Shown one piece after another: positions 32,306 through 39,331 of a stretch of DNA of 42,466 nt. Both the position numbers and the translations under genes were made by a program. The stretch is from Candidatus Hodarchaeota archaeon. Lineage in GTDB: Archaea > Asgardarchaeota > Heimdallarchaeia > Hodarchaeales > Hodarchaeaceae. The notes beneath the pieces were generated by a model, which had not been told where the DNA came from, did not search any database, and was given only the letters and a program-made list of their open reading frames with translations. The stretch spans positions 1 to 42,466 of the forward strand of contig JAEOTM010000146.1 in the NCBI GenBank assembly GCA_016839815.1, written 5' to 3'. How positions within the stretch are numbered: position 1 is the stretch's first letter; each line of letters starts with the position of its first letter.

Positions 32306-32313
32306 ACTCTAGA
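32296..32313. terminator. Hairpin with the stop codon in its loop
   Basis: TCTAGAG (32296-32302) and CTCTAGA (32307-32313) form a perfect 7-bp stem. The 4-nt loop TAAA contains the stop codon of the DUF1405-like gene (32303-32305). It lies in the 20-bp gap before the convergent longin-like gene, so it could act as a 3' structure for both. No strong T-run follows. Confidence 0.4.
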
Positions 32314-32325
32314 GATGTAGTATAC

Positions 32326-33054
32326 TTAGAGTGAACTTACGATCCTACTTTTTAACCGAATGATCTCTTTAAGCGCCTTCTCTCGATTTTTCTTCAAAAC
32401 AATAATAATTACTACATATTTTCGGAAACGATCCACAAAAACCATGAATTCCCTGCCTAATGAGAATTGTAGCTGCTCAATTTCTTGACCTATTAAAATA
32501 CTGGATTCTATTATCACTTTACACATTTGGGCAAGGGAATTAGCATGGGGATGAATATCAGGAATTGAGATTGTTGTGAAAACCTGGTGAAAATTTGGTT
32601 TTTCCAAGAGGATATAGTCAGAGAAAAACGAGTCATCCATTATATCAATAATTTTACTCAGACCGACAACATCAATCGAAATTAAGGAATTATATTCGTT
32701 TTTTAAAAAATCGTTGAAATCTACGAATTGATGGTCATCAAAGGATAGTTCCTGTAATTCATCCTTGAAAGTGGCTTCAAATCGTCTTATAGTCGTATTA
32801 GCAAAGTTCATTTCCTTTAAATCATGTTCATGGGAGAAGAATATACCATAAGTGTACTCTCCTTCAATGATATGTACAATATACTTTCCCTGGTCAATTG
32901 TTTTAATACCTGTATCATCAGTTTCTTTAACTGCATTGAGAACCGCACTCATTAAGCCTGCACGTAAATCTTCGTCAACATCAGAAAAACCAGGCATAAA
33001 GGAATGAGAAAAAAGTAAAAGCCCATTCTTTGTTGTGATATTGACGCCTATCAA
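32326..33054 (-). CDS. Longin-like two-domain protein, Asgard type
   Basis: 242 residues without membrane segments. Both halves have the beta-beta-alpha-beta pattern of longin/roadblock-type domains. The first opens with MIGVNITTKNGLLLFSHSFMPG and has YIVHIIEGEYTYGIFFSHE. The second opens with LISIDVVGLSKIIDIMDD and ends with GREFMVFVDRFRKYVVIIIVLKKNR. Such proteins are frequent in Asgard archaea and are proposed GTPase partners or vesicle-type adaptors. The start is a TTG at 33054 with AGGTAAT about 7 nt upstream. It is convergent with the DUF1405-like gene and divergent from larC. Domain reading is by eye; exact family not named. Confidence 0.65.
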   Translation of the reverse strand: MIGVNITTKNGLLLFSHSFMPGFSDVDEDLRAGLMSAVLNAVKETDDTGIKTIDQGKYIVHIIEGEYTYGIFFSHEHDLKEMNFANTTIRRFEATFKDELQELSFDDHQFVDFNDFLKNEYNSLISIDVVGLSKIIDIMDDSFFSDYILLEKPNFHQVFTTISIPDIHPHANSLAQMCKVIIESSILIGQEIEQLQFSLGREFMVFVDRFRKYVVIIIVLKKNREKALKEIIRLKSRIVSSL

Positions 33055-33207
33055 CTCTATTACCTAGATTCTGTTCTACTCAAAAATTGATGAGAAACTA
33101 TCTCTAAATCTTTATGTACGTTGAGTAGATCTTTTGGATAAGTATTCTTTATTGCTACTTCTGTGGCTGGAATGAAAACGGTATATTGGATATGGGTAAT
33201 CGGGACA

Positions 33208-33222
33208 CTAAAATAATTTTAG
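33208..33222. promoter_or_regulatory. 15-bp palindrome upstream of larC
   Basis: CTAAAAT and ATTTTAG mirror each other around one central A. It lies 80-95 bp before the larC ATG in the 248-bp divergent region shared with the longin-like gene. A/T-rich, so chance occurrence is possible. Confidence 0.3.
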
Positions 33223-33270
33223 GAACAGATTAATAATTTACCAAAGTTTTCTTGCTGGATATATGATGAA

Positions 33271-33280
33271 TTTATACATT
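33271..33280 (+). promoter_or_regulatory. TATA box for larC, leaderless spacing
   Basis: TTTATACA starts exactly 32 nt before the ATG at 33303, which puts the expected start of transcription at or next to the start codon. The same octamer at the same spacing precedes the wHTH gene at 38193. Confidence 0.55.
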
Positions 33281-33302
33281 TAACGATTCAGTTTAATTGA
33301 GG

Positions 33303-34538
33303 ATGACTGTGTTAATAATTGATCCTAGTATTTCTGGTGCGGCAGGTGATATGTTGATTGCCGCGTTATTAGATTTGCACTCTGAAGAGCAACGTAGCTC
33401 CTTTTGTAATATGTTTCAATCGAAGTTGATTGAATATGATCCTCAATTTCAACTGAGATGGGAGAAAATTACCATTGACGGTTTTTCAGGTATTCAACTT
33501 ATCACAGAGGCAAAAAAACGTTTTCCTCCCCATGTATTAGAATCACATCTGAATGCTTTAGGTCAATCGTTACTTAAGAATGAGCGATTTATTCGCAAAA
33601 CAAAAACAGCTCTTAACTATTTATTCGAGGCCGAGAAATCTATACACGGAATTAAAAGTGATAATTTCCATTTTCACGAATTAGCCACAATTGACACGAT
33701 CTTAGATATTGTGGGAGTCTTCTACCTTCTCGAATCTCTCCAACTTGAGGAATCCAAGTTATTTTTATTACCTATAGCAGTAGGGGGAGGTCAAAAAAGA
33801 ATTTCTCATGGTTTAGTTTCCATTCCAGCCCCAGCTACTACAAAAATCATTGAAATGGGTAATTTAAAGATTCAAGGAGGGCCTGTAGGGGGAGAATTAT
33901 TAACCCCTAGTGGTGCTGCGATTTTAGCATCCTTAGAGGCAATACCTATTCAATTTTTACCAGAGATGCATTTTGATAAAACAGGTAGAAGCTTCGGAAC
34001 TTTTTCTCCTAAAGAAGGAAAACAAGCGTTCCTGCAAGTAATTCTTGGAAAAACCCAAACGCACTTACATTCAGAGAGAATAATGACTCTAGAAACTAAT
34101 GTTGATGATGTAGATGGTGAAACTATCGGTTACTTGTTCGATATTCTATACCGTGAGAATCTAGTCTTGGATTTCATTGTAATTCATACCCTAATGAAGA
34201 AGAACAGACCGGGATATCTTCTTCAAGCCATAGTTGAACCAGATAAAGTACAGGAAGTATCCCTATTACTAATACGGGAATTAGGAACTCTAGGAGTTCG
34301 GGTGTTATCAGGTTATAGGCATATTATTCCCAGAAATTATACTACTCACAAAATTAAAATCAATCAGGGAGAGGATAGTGTTACTGTAAAACGAGGTTAT
34401 ATTGGCGAGGAAATGGTTACTGAAAAAGTGGAGTACGAGGATTTAAAACGAGTAGCGATTGCGAAAAAACAATCTCTCAGGAAAATCCGAAAAAATATTA
34501 CTATGAACATAGATAACGAGGAGAAGACCAATGAATGA
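33303..34538 (+). CDS. larC: Nickel pincer cofactor biosynthesis protein LarC
   Basis: LarC is the CTP-dependent nickel insertase (cyclometallase) that completes the nickel-pincer nucleotide cofactor of lactate racemase-type enzymes. The N-terminus IIDPSISGAAGDMLIAALLD, the HFHELATIDTILDIVG block, VGGGQKRISHGLVSIPAPAT, and GPVGGELLTPSGAAIL are standard. The C-terminal half begins at LETNVDDVDGETIGYL. The single frame covers both halves, which are separated by a frameshift in some bacteria. TTG 33297 and ATG 33303 are both in frame; ATG is favoured by the TATA box 32 nt upstream. It overlaps larB by 8 bp. LarE and a LarA enzyme are not in the window. Confidence 0.94.
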   Translation: MTVLIIDPSISGAAGDMLIAALLDLHSEEQRSSFCNMFQSKLIEYDPQFQLRWEKITIDGFSGIQLITEAKKRFPPHVLESHLNALGQSLLKNERFIRKTKTALNYLFEAEKSIHGIKSDNFHFHELATIDTILDIVGVFYLLESLQLEESKLFLLPIAVGGGQKRISHGLVSIPAPATTKIIEMGNLKIQGGPVGGELLTPSGAAILASLEAIPIQFLPEMHFDKTGRSFGTFSPKEGKQAFLQVILGKTQTHLHSERIMTLETNVDDVDGETIGYLFDILYRENLVLDFIVIHTLMKKNRPGYLLQAIVEPDKVQEVSLLLIRELGTLGVRVLSGYRHIIPRNYTTHKIKINQGEDSVTVKRGYIGEEMVTEKVEYEDLKRVAIAKKQSLRKIRKNITMNIDNEEKTNE

Positions 34539-35307
34539 TTTAGAGGAAATTTTAACAAAATTACAAGATGGAAAACTCAATGTTGAGGAAGCTATTAAAT
34601 TAATCAATCTTTTTGGTCTTGATTTTATAGCAGAGGGCGCAAAAGTGGATACTAGTCGTCATTTAAGACGTGGAATACCAGAAATTATTTTTGTTGAAAA
34701 AAAACGCCCCCCACTTGTCGTAGATATCGTTTCTTCTATTATGGAATCTCACCAAGTATGTTTACTCTCCCGAGTAATGGAAAAACACTTGACTCTTCTG
34801 AAAAGTGAATTAGACTCTACTTATACACTTGATATGTCATCTGAATCAGAACCCTATACTGTAACTGTTAAACGTAGTGATTACTCTCCACCCAATCCTA
34901 CACAAAATATTGGTATACTAACTGCTGGTTCCTCAGATATTCCAATTGCAGAAGAAGCAGAAGCAATTGCTCGTATTATGGGAGTTGGAGTTCTATCCTT
35001 TCATGACGTTGGAATTGCAGGAGTACATAGGTTATTCAGCCCATTAAAAGAACTTATAAATCAAAATGTAAAAGCTATTATTGTTATAGCAGGCATGGAA
35101 GGAGCTCTCCCCGCTATTGTCTCGAGTTTGGTTAGAGTTCCTGTAATTGGAGTTCCCGCTTCTACAGGCTATGGTTACGGGGGAGAAGGAAAAGCTGCAT
35201 TAATGTCCATGCTTCAAAGTTGCTCTCCTGGATTAGTTGTCGTGAATATTGATAATGGAATTAATGCAGGAGCAACAGCCGCGTTGATTGCTAAACAAAG
35301 TAAATAA
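34531..35307 (+). CDS. larB: Nickel pincer cofactor biosynthesis protein LarB
   Basis: PurE-like carboxylase that carboxylates and hydrolyses nicotinic acid adenine dinucleotide (NaAD), the first step of nickel-pincer cofactor synthesis. The N-terminal part has LDFIAEGAKVDTSRHLRRG and PEIIFVEKK. The C-terminal PurE-like domain reads GILTAGSSDIPIAEEAE, VGIAGVHRL, VIAGMEGALPAIV, GVPASTGYG and NIDNGINAGATAAL. The ATG at 34531 has GAGGAG about 9 nt upstream and overlaps the end of larC. NaAD is also the substrate of NadE, encoded elsewhere in this window, so NAD synthesis and this pathway share a metabolite. Length 258 is normal. Confidence 0.95.
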   Translation: MNDLEEILTKLQDGKLNVEEAIKLINLFGLDFIAEGAKVDTSRHLRRGIPEIIFVEKKRPPLVVDIVSSIMESHQVCLLSRVMEKHLTLLKSELDSTYTLDMSSESEPYTVTVKRSDYSPPNPTQNIGILTAGSSDIPIAEEAEAIARIMGVGVLSFHDVGIAGVHRLFSPLKELINQNVKAIIVIAGMEGALPAIVSSLVRVPVIGVPASTGYGYGGEGKAALMSMLQSCSPGLVVVNIDNGINAGATAALIAKQSK

Positions 35308-35377
35308 ATATGGTATATTCGAGAAACACATAATCATAATTCATTGGATATTCGAGTTTGAGTGAGGCTTTAGATAA

Positions 35378-36052
35378 ATGTCAGAAGAAAAATCAAAATC
35401 GGATCAGACAGACGATAAGAAAGACGAAGATGTGGTGAAGAACGAGGAAGATGAAAAATCCTCACCTCCAGCTGAAGATAAACCACCTAAGAAGAAGTAT
35501 GTCTTCAATTGTACCAAATGTGGGCAATGCTGTGAGAAACGAGAGTATGTTCCTGTTTCATTTGATGATATTCGGAAGTGGACTCAATCAGGAGTTATCA
35601 ATTCCGTTTTTCCTAATTTAAAAATGCAAACTTTCCCAACCCAGATTCAGGGAGAAGTTAGAGAAGTTGTTTCGATTGTCATTTCAGCCTTGGATAAAGG
35701 AGGATGTCCTTTATTTGATCAAGAAAACAAGCTCTGTAATATCTATCATTCGATGCCTCTGGAGTGCCTCGCTTTTCCCCTTGGGTATAATGGAACTCAA
35801 TATTACGTAAAAGATAAAACTGTTCCAGGTCTGGGGAATGGAACAATGACAAAAGAACAACTCATTATAGATCGCGATAATGCAAGAAAAGATTTTGAAG
35901 CACGAGTAGACACACAAACTCTTCTCCCATTTACTTACACTCTTTTCATGCAAAATTTAATAGAACAACAACAGAAAATTCGCGAAGAAATGCCAGAAGA
36001 AAAACGAAAACAGCTAGATGACCTATTAAATACTGATAAACCAAAAGAATAG
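35378..36052 (+). CDS. YkgJ-type cysteine-cluster protein with acidic/basic N-terminal tail
   Basis: 224 residues. A disordered, highly charged N-terminal tail (1-40, many Glu, Asp and Lys) precedes a zinc/iron-chelating YkgJ-type domain. The cysteines are C45, C48, C51 and C52 (CTKCGQCC), then C110 (GGCPLF), C120 (KLCNIY) and C130 (MPLECLAFPLGY), which is the usual arrangement of this family. Function of the family is unknown; members are thought to bind Fe-S or zinc. The C-terminus is helical and charged. ATG with GTGAGG about 12 nt upstream. It follows larB by 70 nt, and its possible link to the nickel cofactor genes is only positional. It is convergent with the gelsolin-fold gene. Confidence 0.85.
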   Translation: MSEEKSKSDQTDDKKDEDVVKNEEDEKSSPPAEDKPPKKKYVFNCTKCGQCCEKREYVPVSFDDIRKWTQSGVINSVFPNLKMQTFPTQIQGEVREVVSIVISALDKGGCPLFDQENKLCNIYHSMPLECLAFPLGYNGTQYYVKDKTVPGLGNGTMTKEQLIIDRDNARKDFEARVDTQTLLPFTYTLFMQNLIEQQQKIREEMPEEKRKQLDDLLNTDKPKE

Positions 36053-36061
36053 ATAGTTTCA

Positions 36062-36781
36062 TTACTGTGAGGGAGAATAATTACATTTCGAACAGATCCA
36101 CTTAGCAAAGGGCAAAATTAAATCATCTCTACCTTCCTGTTCCATTTTTTCTGAATAAGGTAATAAATGTCCCTTCCTACATTCAGGACAAGGAGGAGTG
36201 GTTATAACGCTGGTATTCTGGGGAATATAACTCTCCAAAGAAACTACATCCGCGCCACGAGGTTTAGGAGTTACTTTTTGGGTTTTTGTAGATGCTTTCT
36301 GACTAGTAGTTCTAGTCGAAGGCTTTTTTGCAGGTGTTTTACGAGTAGAAGGTTTGCGTGTTGTTTTTGAGGTAGATGTCTTTTTTGGTGTAGATTTGGT
36401 TTTTTTTGTACTTTTTTTCTTTGATCTTGTTGGTTTGGTTTTTTTGGCTGTTTTGCTCTCTTTGCCACCATCAGCTAGTTCTGGAACCAATCCATTTTTT
36501 GGAATGGATTCAATGCACTCTAAGAATTCTCGTGCCTCTTCACCTTGATCTACTGTTTGTACACGATAAGTTAACCCATAAATTCTACGGATCTCTGTCG
36601 CAGCAGTAGAAGCAATAAACCGAGTCTTAACAGCGGCTCCTTTTCCAATCCAAATCCAGATTTTCTTTTTTTCAACACCCACAAGAATAAAAACTGCTTC
36701 TGCTTTGAGTTCTTTTGGGGAAAAAGCCACTGGATCCCAATGTCCGTCAGGTGTTACGGAATATGCAACGAGTCGCGTCAA
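36062..36781 (-). CDS. Gelsolin-fold domain, basic H1-like linker and zinc ribbon
   Basis: 239 residues in three parts. Residues 1-100 follow the gelsolin repeat (AVFILVGVEKKKIWIWIGKGA, then a helix and VQTVDQGEEAREFLECI), a fold that in eukaryotes and Asgard archaea regulates actin filaments. Residues 107-176 are a low-complexity tail of Lys, Thr, Ser, Pro and Arg (KKTKPTRSKKKS, STRKTPAKKPSTR) much like a histone H1 tail. Residues 195-239 form a zinc ribbon with C198, C201, C230 and C233. This combination is not one I know. The start is TTG 36781, with TATATTATG 23-31 nt upstream, implying a leaderless message. No actin gene is visible nearby. The gelsolin call is by pattern. Confidence 0.75.
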   Translation of the reverse strand: MTRLVAYSVTPDGHWDPVAFSPKELKAEAVFILVGVEKKKIWIWIGKGAAVKTRFIASTAATEIRRIYGLTYRVQTVDQGEEAREFLECIESIPKNGLVPELADGGKESKTAKKTKPTRSKKKSTKKTKSTPKKTSTSKTTRKPSTRKTPAKKPSTRTTSQKASTKTQKVTPKPRGADVVSLESYIPQNTSVITTPPCPECRKGHLLPYSEKMEQEGRDDLILPFAKWICSKCNYSPSQ

Positions 36782-36803
36782 TTATTCATCTACTGCCTTT
36801 TCA

Positions 36804-36812
36804 CATAATATA
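36804..36812 (-). promoter_or_regulatory. TATA-like box for the gelsolin-fold gene
   Basis: Minus-strand TATATTATG lies 23-31 nt before the TTG start, so transcription would begin at about the start codon. Confidence 0.45.
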
Positions 36813-36892
36813 GGAGAATTTCCCAGTATATAATGCAAAAAAGAAGGGGGGGTTAAAGTTTTCCCATCAGATTCTTTGAAGTTATCAAACTC

Positions 36893-37549
36893 CTATCGGG
36901 CTTGATTATTTTTTTTTTCAGAATATCCCATTAAAGCTCTTATTCTAACCAGTAGTAAAGGAATATTTCTAATATCTACAGTCTTGTGTAAAAGTACATG
37001 GTTTTTTGCATATTTCACCTTCTCACCAACGAGAAAATCAAATATTCGTTTTTTCTCTGGAAAATCCAAAGGAAGAAAAACAGTAAAATTCAATTCCTGC
37101 AGAAATAATCCTTTCAATGAGGTTAATTTTCGTGAGACTCTTACCGAGTAATTACCGAATGGTATTGTGTACCCTCTCACAGGTAGATAAAAACGCTTCG
37201 TTGAAAACTGAGATTTTAGTTGGGGCTTAGATATCCCTAAATTCGATACTGTTGGGATATAAGCAATTATTATAGTTCCTGCTAGAATTAATGGTACGAA
37301 AACCCAGATAGAATTGCTAACAAATATAGAAAGATTAAAATTGCGTGCTGCTGCTTCGTCATAAGTTACATTCTCTACTAGTGGAGGATCAGTTTCGGGA
37401 TTTGAACTCAATGAAGAATTAATACTATTTAACAGTAGAAGTGTTGACCCAATGAAACAGATCGAAATCAAAAGGACATATGATAACTGAGCAAGCCTTA
37501 TGTTAAAACTTGGACCGCGTAACATTCTTATTTTACCCCTATACTTCAT
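36893..37549 (-). CDS. Two-helix membrane protein, partner of a wHTH gene
   Basis: 218 residues, not recognised. Two hydrophobic segments (about 22-42, YVLLISICFIGSTLLLLN; and about 75-98, ISVFVSNSI-like NSIWVFVPLILAGTIIIAYI) flank an outside or inside loop of ~30 residues with Asp and Asn. A soluble beta-rich C-terminal domain (about 115-210) reads FYLPVRGYTIPFGNYSVRVSRKL and FTVFLPLDFPEKK. The very end is basic. The gene starts with an ATG that overlaps the TGA stop of the upstream wHTH gene (ATGA), so the two proteins are very probably made together and may form a regulator/sensor pair. Function unknown. Confidence 0.75.
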   Translation of the reverse strand: MKYRGKIRMLRGPSFNIRLAQLSYVLLISICFIGSTLLLLNSINSSLSSNPETDPPLVENVTYDEAAARNFNLSIFVSNSIWVFVPLILAGTIIIAYIPTVSNLGISKPQLKSQFSTKRFYLPVRGYTIPFGNYSVRVSRKLTSLKGLFLQELNFTVFLPLDFPEKKRIFDFLVGEKVKYAKNHVLLHKTVDIRNIPLLLVRIRALMGYSEKKNNQAR

Positions 37550-38013
37550 TCATTCTTGATGATAGTGTCTAATTCTCTACCATGTAGTTTCACAAGTTCA
37601 ATGAGTCTTTCCATGAAGCGATTTTCAGCATTCGCATAGATCAATTTTAACCGTGGATGAATATCTTCTGTGGAAACTAAATGTTGAGTACGTAAAAACT
37701 TTAAATCTCTATATATTGACTTACTTTTTTCCGAAATTCCTAAACTTCTAGCTAATTCAATTCCCGAACTACCTTTCGGATAGATAGTAACCAACTGCAT
37801 AAGTATCAACCGTTGATGTAATGAAAGTGGGGATGTAAATAGATAGAGAATTGCTGCATAATAATCACGTGTTAGATCTGTAATACGGGTAGATAATGTA
37901 TCCAGATAATCCTTGATTTCAGGTTTCACTTGGGAGGTTGTATTTAATGATGCAAGGATTTTTTCTAATGTGTCATTATCCTTTTTATCGTCCTCTAGTA
38001 TCCGAAAAGTCAT
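37546..38013 (-). CDS. Winged-helix DNA-binding protein
   Basis: 155 residues from the ATG at 38013; a GTG at 38022 is an in-frame alternative. Residues ~70-130 read as a winged helix-turn-helix: HQRLILMQLVTIYPKGSSGIELARSLGISEKSKSIYRDLKFLRTQHLV, described here by its helix-turn-helix core ARSLGISEKSKSIYRDL. It is probably a transcription regulator. The N-terminal ~60 residues are helical and acidic. It overlaps the following membrane-protein gene by 4 bp, and is divergent from another wHTH gene (38193), with an inverted repeat between them that may be the operator. Target genes unknown. Confidence 0.78.
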   Translation of the reverse strand: MTFRILEDDKKDNDTLEKILASLNTTSQVKPEIKDYLDTLSTRITDLTRDYYAAILYLFTSPLSLHQRLILMQLVTIYPKGSSGIELARSLGISEKSKSIYRDLKFLRTQHLVSTEDIHPRLKLIYANAENRFMERLIELVKLHGRELDTIIKNE

Positions 38014-38063
38014 AATTTCCACTTACTCTATCTATATTTTGGGGTTTATTAAGTCTAAAGGAG

Positions 38064-38079
38064 GTGTATTCTGCTACAC
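38064..38079. promoter_or_regulatory. Operator-like inverted repeat between two wHTH genes
   Basis: GTGTA (38064-38068) and TACAC (38075-38079) form a perfect inverted repeat around TTCTGC, between divergent regulator genes. An 8-bp palindrome ATGATCAT lies at 38093-38100. Two TATA-like boxes follow on the plus strand (GATATAAATT at 38119 and TTTATACA at 38161). Confidence 0.35.
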
Positions 38080-38160
38080 AAATATCCTCTTGATGATCAT
38101 GAATAAATTGAGATCAAGATATAAATTGAAAAGGTTTTTTTGAGGTACAAAGGTTGAAGG

Positions 38161-38168
38161 TTTATACA
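38161..38168 (+). promoter_or_regulatory. TATA box for the membrane wHTH gene
   Basis: TTTATACA begins 32 nt before the ATG at 38193, the same octamer and distance as at larC. A second candidate, GATATAAATT at 38119-38128, would place a start near the TTG at 38154. Confidence 0.45.
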
Positions 38169-38192
38169 AAAAGAGTGGTTAATAGGAGAGGA

Positions 38193-38645
38193 ATGACAGT
38201 CAGCGAGGATCAGCCAGTCAATTATGAGACTGCAATTAAGGGTACAACGCTGGATGTCTATTTCTACTTACTACGAAAAAAAGAAGCGGCTGGAGTCCGG
38301 GAGATTCAACGCAGTTTGGGCCTTTCATCCCCTAGTGTATCAAGCTATCATTTAGATAAATTAGAATCTCTGGGGGTTATCAGAAAAAATCGATTTGGAA
38401 ATTTTGAAATCGCAAAAAAAATTGATATCGGTGCATTAAACCAATTCATACTTGTCAGAAATTTTACTCTTCCCCGTTTCCTCTTCTATGCTGTTTTTAT
38501 CTCTATACTCTTTGTAGGTTACATTCTTTTTTTCTTCACCCTTCCCCTAACAACCGGAAAATTATTTGCACTCCTATTTGGAGCGATAGCTACAGCAATT
38601 TGCTGGATAGAGACTTATCTTTCCTGGTTGAAACGTCCATTTTAG
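38193..38645 (+). CDS. Membrane-anchored winged-helix regulator
   Basis: 150 residues from the ATG at 38193. The frame is open from a TTG at 38154, but the TATA box and an AGGAG at 38184-38188 favour the ATG. Residues ~15-85 form an ArsR/MarR-like winged helix (DVYFYLLRKKEAAGVREIQRSL, then LSSPSVSSYHLDKLESLGVI). Two transmembrane helices follow (about 98-118 and 122-142, FLFYAVFISILFVGYILFFF and LFALLFGAIATAICWI). A DNA-binding domain tethered to the membrane at its C-terminus suggests one-component signalling. It is divergent from a cytoplasmic wHTH and its membrane partner, so the three genes form a small regulatory locus. Confidence 0.8.
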   Translation: MTVSEDQPVNYETAIKGTTLDVYFYLLRKKEAAGVREIQRSLGLSSPSVSSYHLDKLESLGVIRKNRFGNFEIAKKIDIGALNQFILVRNFTLPRFLFYAVFISILFVGYILFFFTLPLTTGKLFALLFGAIATAICWIETYLSWLKRPF

Positions 38646-38651
38646 AAATAA

Positions 38652-39179
38652 TTAAAGGAATCTTACTCTTTCGCTAATATCAATAGCAGGAAATTTTGGT
38701 TCTTGTTCAGTTTGCCTCCATAACTCCTCCAACTTGAATTCTTCAAGTAGTGCAGCTACTTCTTTAACAAAATGAATCAATTCGCGTATTTTTCGTGAAA
38801 ATCGATACATAGTGACTTCATCTAGCCGATACCCTAAAAATATTCGTAGATCTTCATTGGGACCAGTTGTAATCACTCTACTAGTAAAGTACTTTCCCTG
38901 AATTTGAAGTAATCTTCGTAAAAAAGAAAGAACAGATTCTTCAGGTTCCTTTTTTAGACTCGTCAACCCATTTGAGAAGAACGAAATATGCGTAAAATTA
39001 CTTTCCAAAGCAATATGAATATCGGGACAATTCTTTATGGGAAGTAAAATATTAAAGGCATTATCATGAGTGTCTTTTAACAAAACGTGTTCTAACCCAA
39101 GGAGATCCAACCAGTGTTTAATTTGCTCCACTTTTTGGGGAAGAACGGCTTGTGATTTTACAGGTTGAGTAGTTCGCAT
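38652..39179 (-). CDS. Unknown 175-residue protein
   Basis: Not recognised. Residues ~15-130 look like one alpha/beta domain (KVEQIKHWLDLLGLEHVLLKD, then AFNILLPIKNCPDIHIALES, FTHISFFSNGL, KYFTSRVITTGPNEDLRIFLGYR), a pattern reminiscent of small chaperone-like folds. It is followed by a helical, acidic end. No membrane segment, metal motif or DNA-binding motif. ATG at 39179 with AAAGGAAAT about 8 nt upstream supports a real gene. It lies 6 bp from the convergent wHTH gene. The 152-bp gap to the next gene upstream (YjjX-like) holds no clear signal. Confidence 0.72.
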   Translation of the reverse strand: MRTTQPVKSQAVLPQKVEQIKHWLDLLGLEHVLLKDTHDNAFNILLPIKNCPDIHIALESNFTHISFFSNGLTSLKKEPEESVLSFLRRLLQIQGKYFTSRVITTGPNEDLRIFLGYRLDEVTMYRFSRKIRELIHFVKEVAALLEEFKLEELWRQTEQEPKFPAIDISERVRFL

Positions 39180-39331
39180 ACGTTAGATTTCCTTTAGTTA
39201 GATTAGAATGGTTCCTTTATCGATGAATACCTTGAACAAGATAACTTCAGATCCTTCTATCCATAAATGTTTTCATTTCATCAAGGAGTGGATTTAAATT
39301 AGAAATACTTGAATACAAATTATCTGTTTAG

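Noticed and set aside
36354..36609. Plus-strand open frames opposite the gelsolin-fold gene
   Set aside because: They are the complement of the Lys/Thr-rich low-complexity region and read as Phe/Leu/Ser-rich sequence without a start signal.
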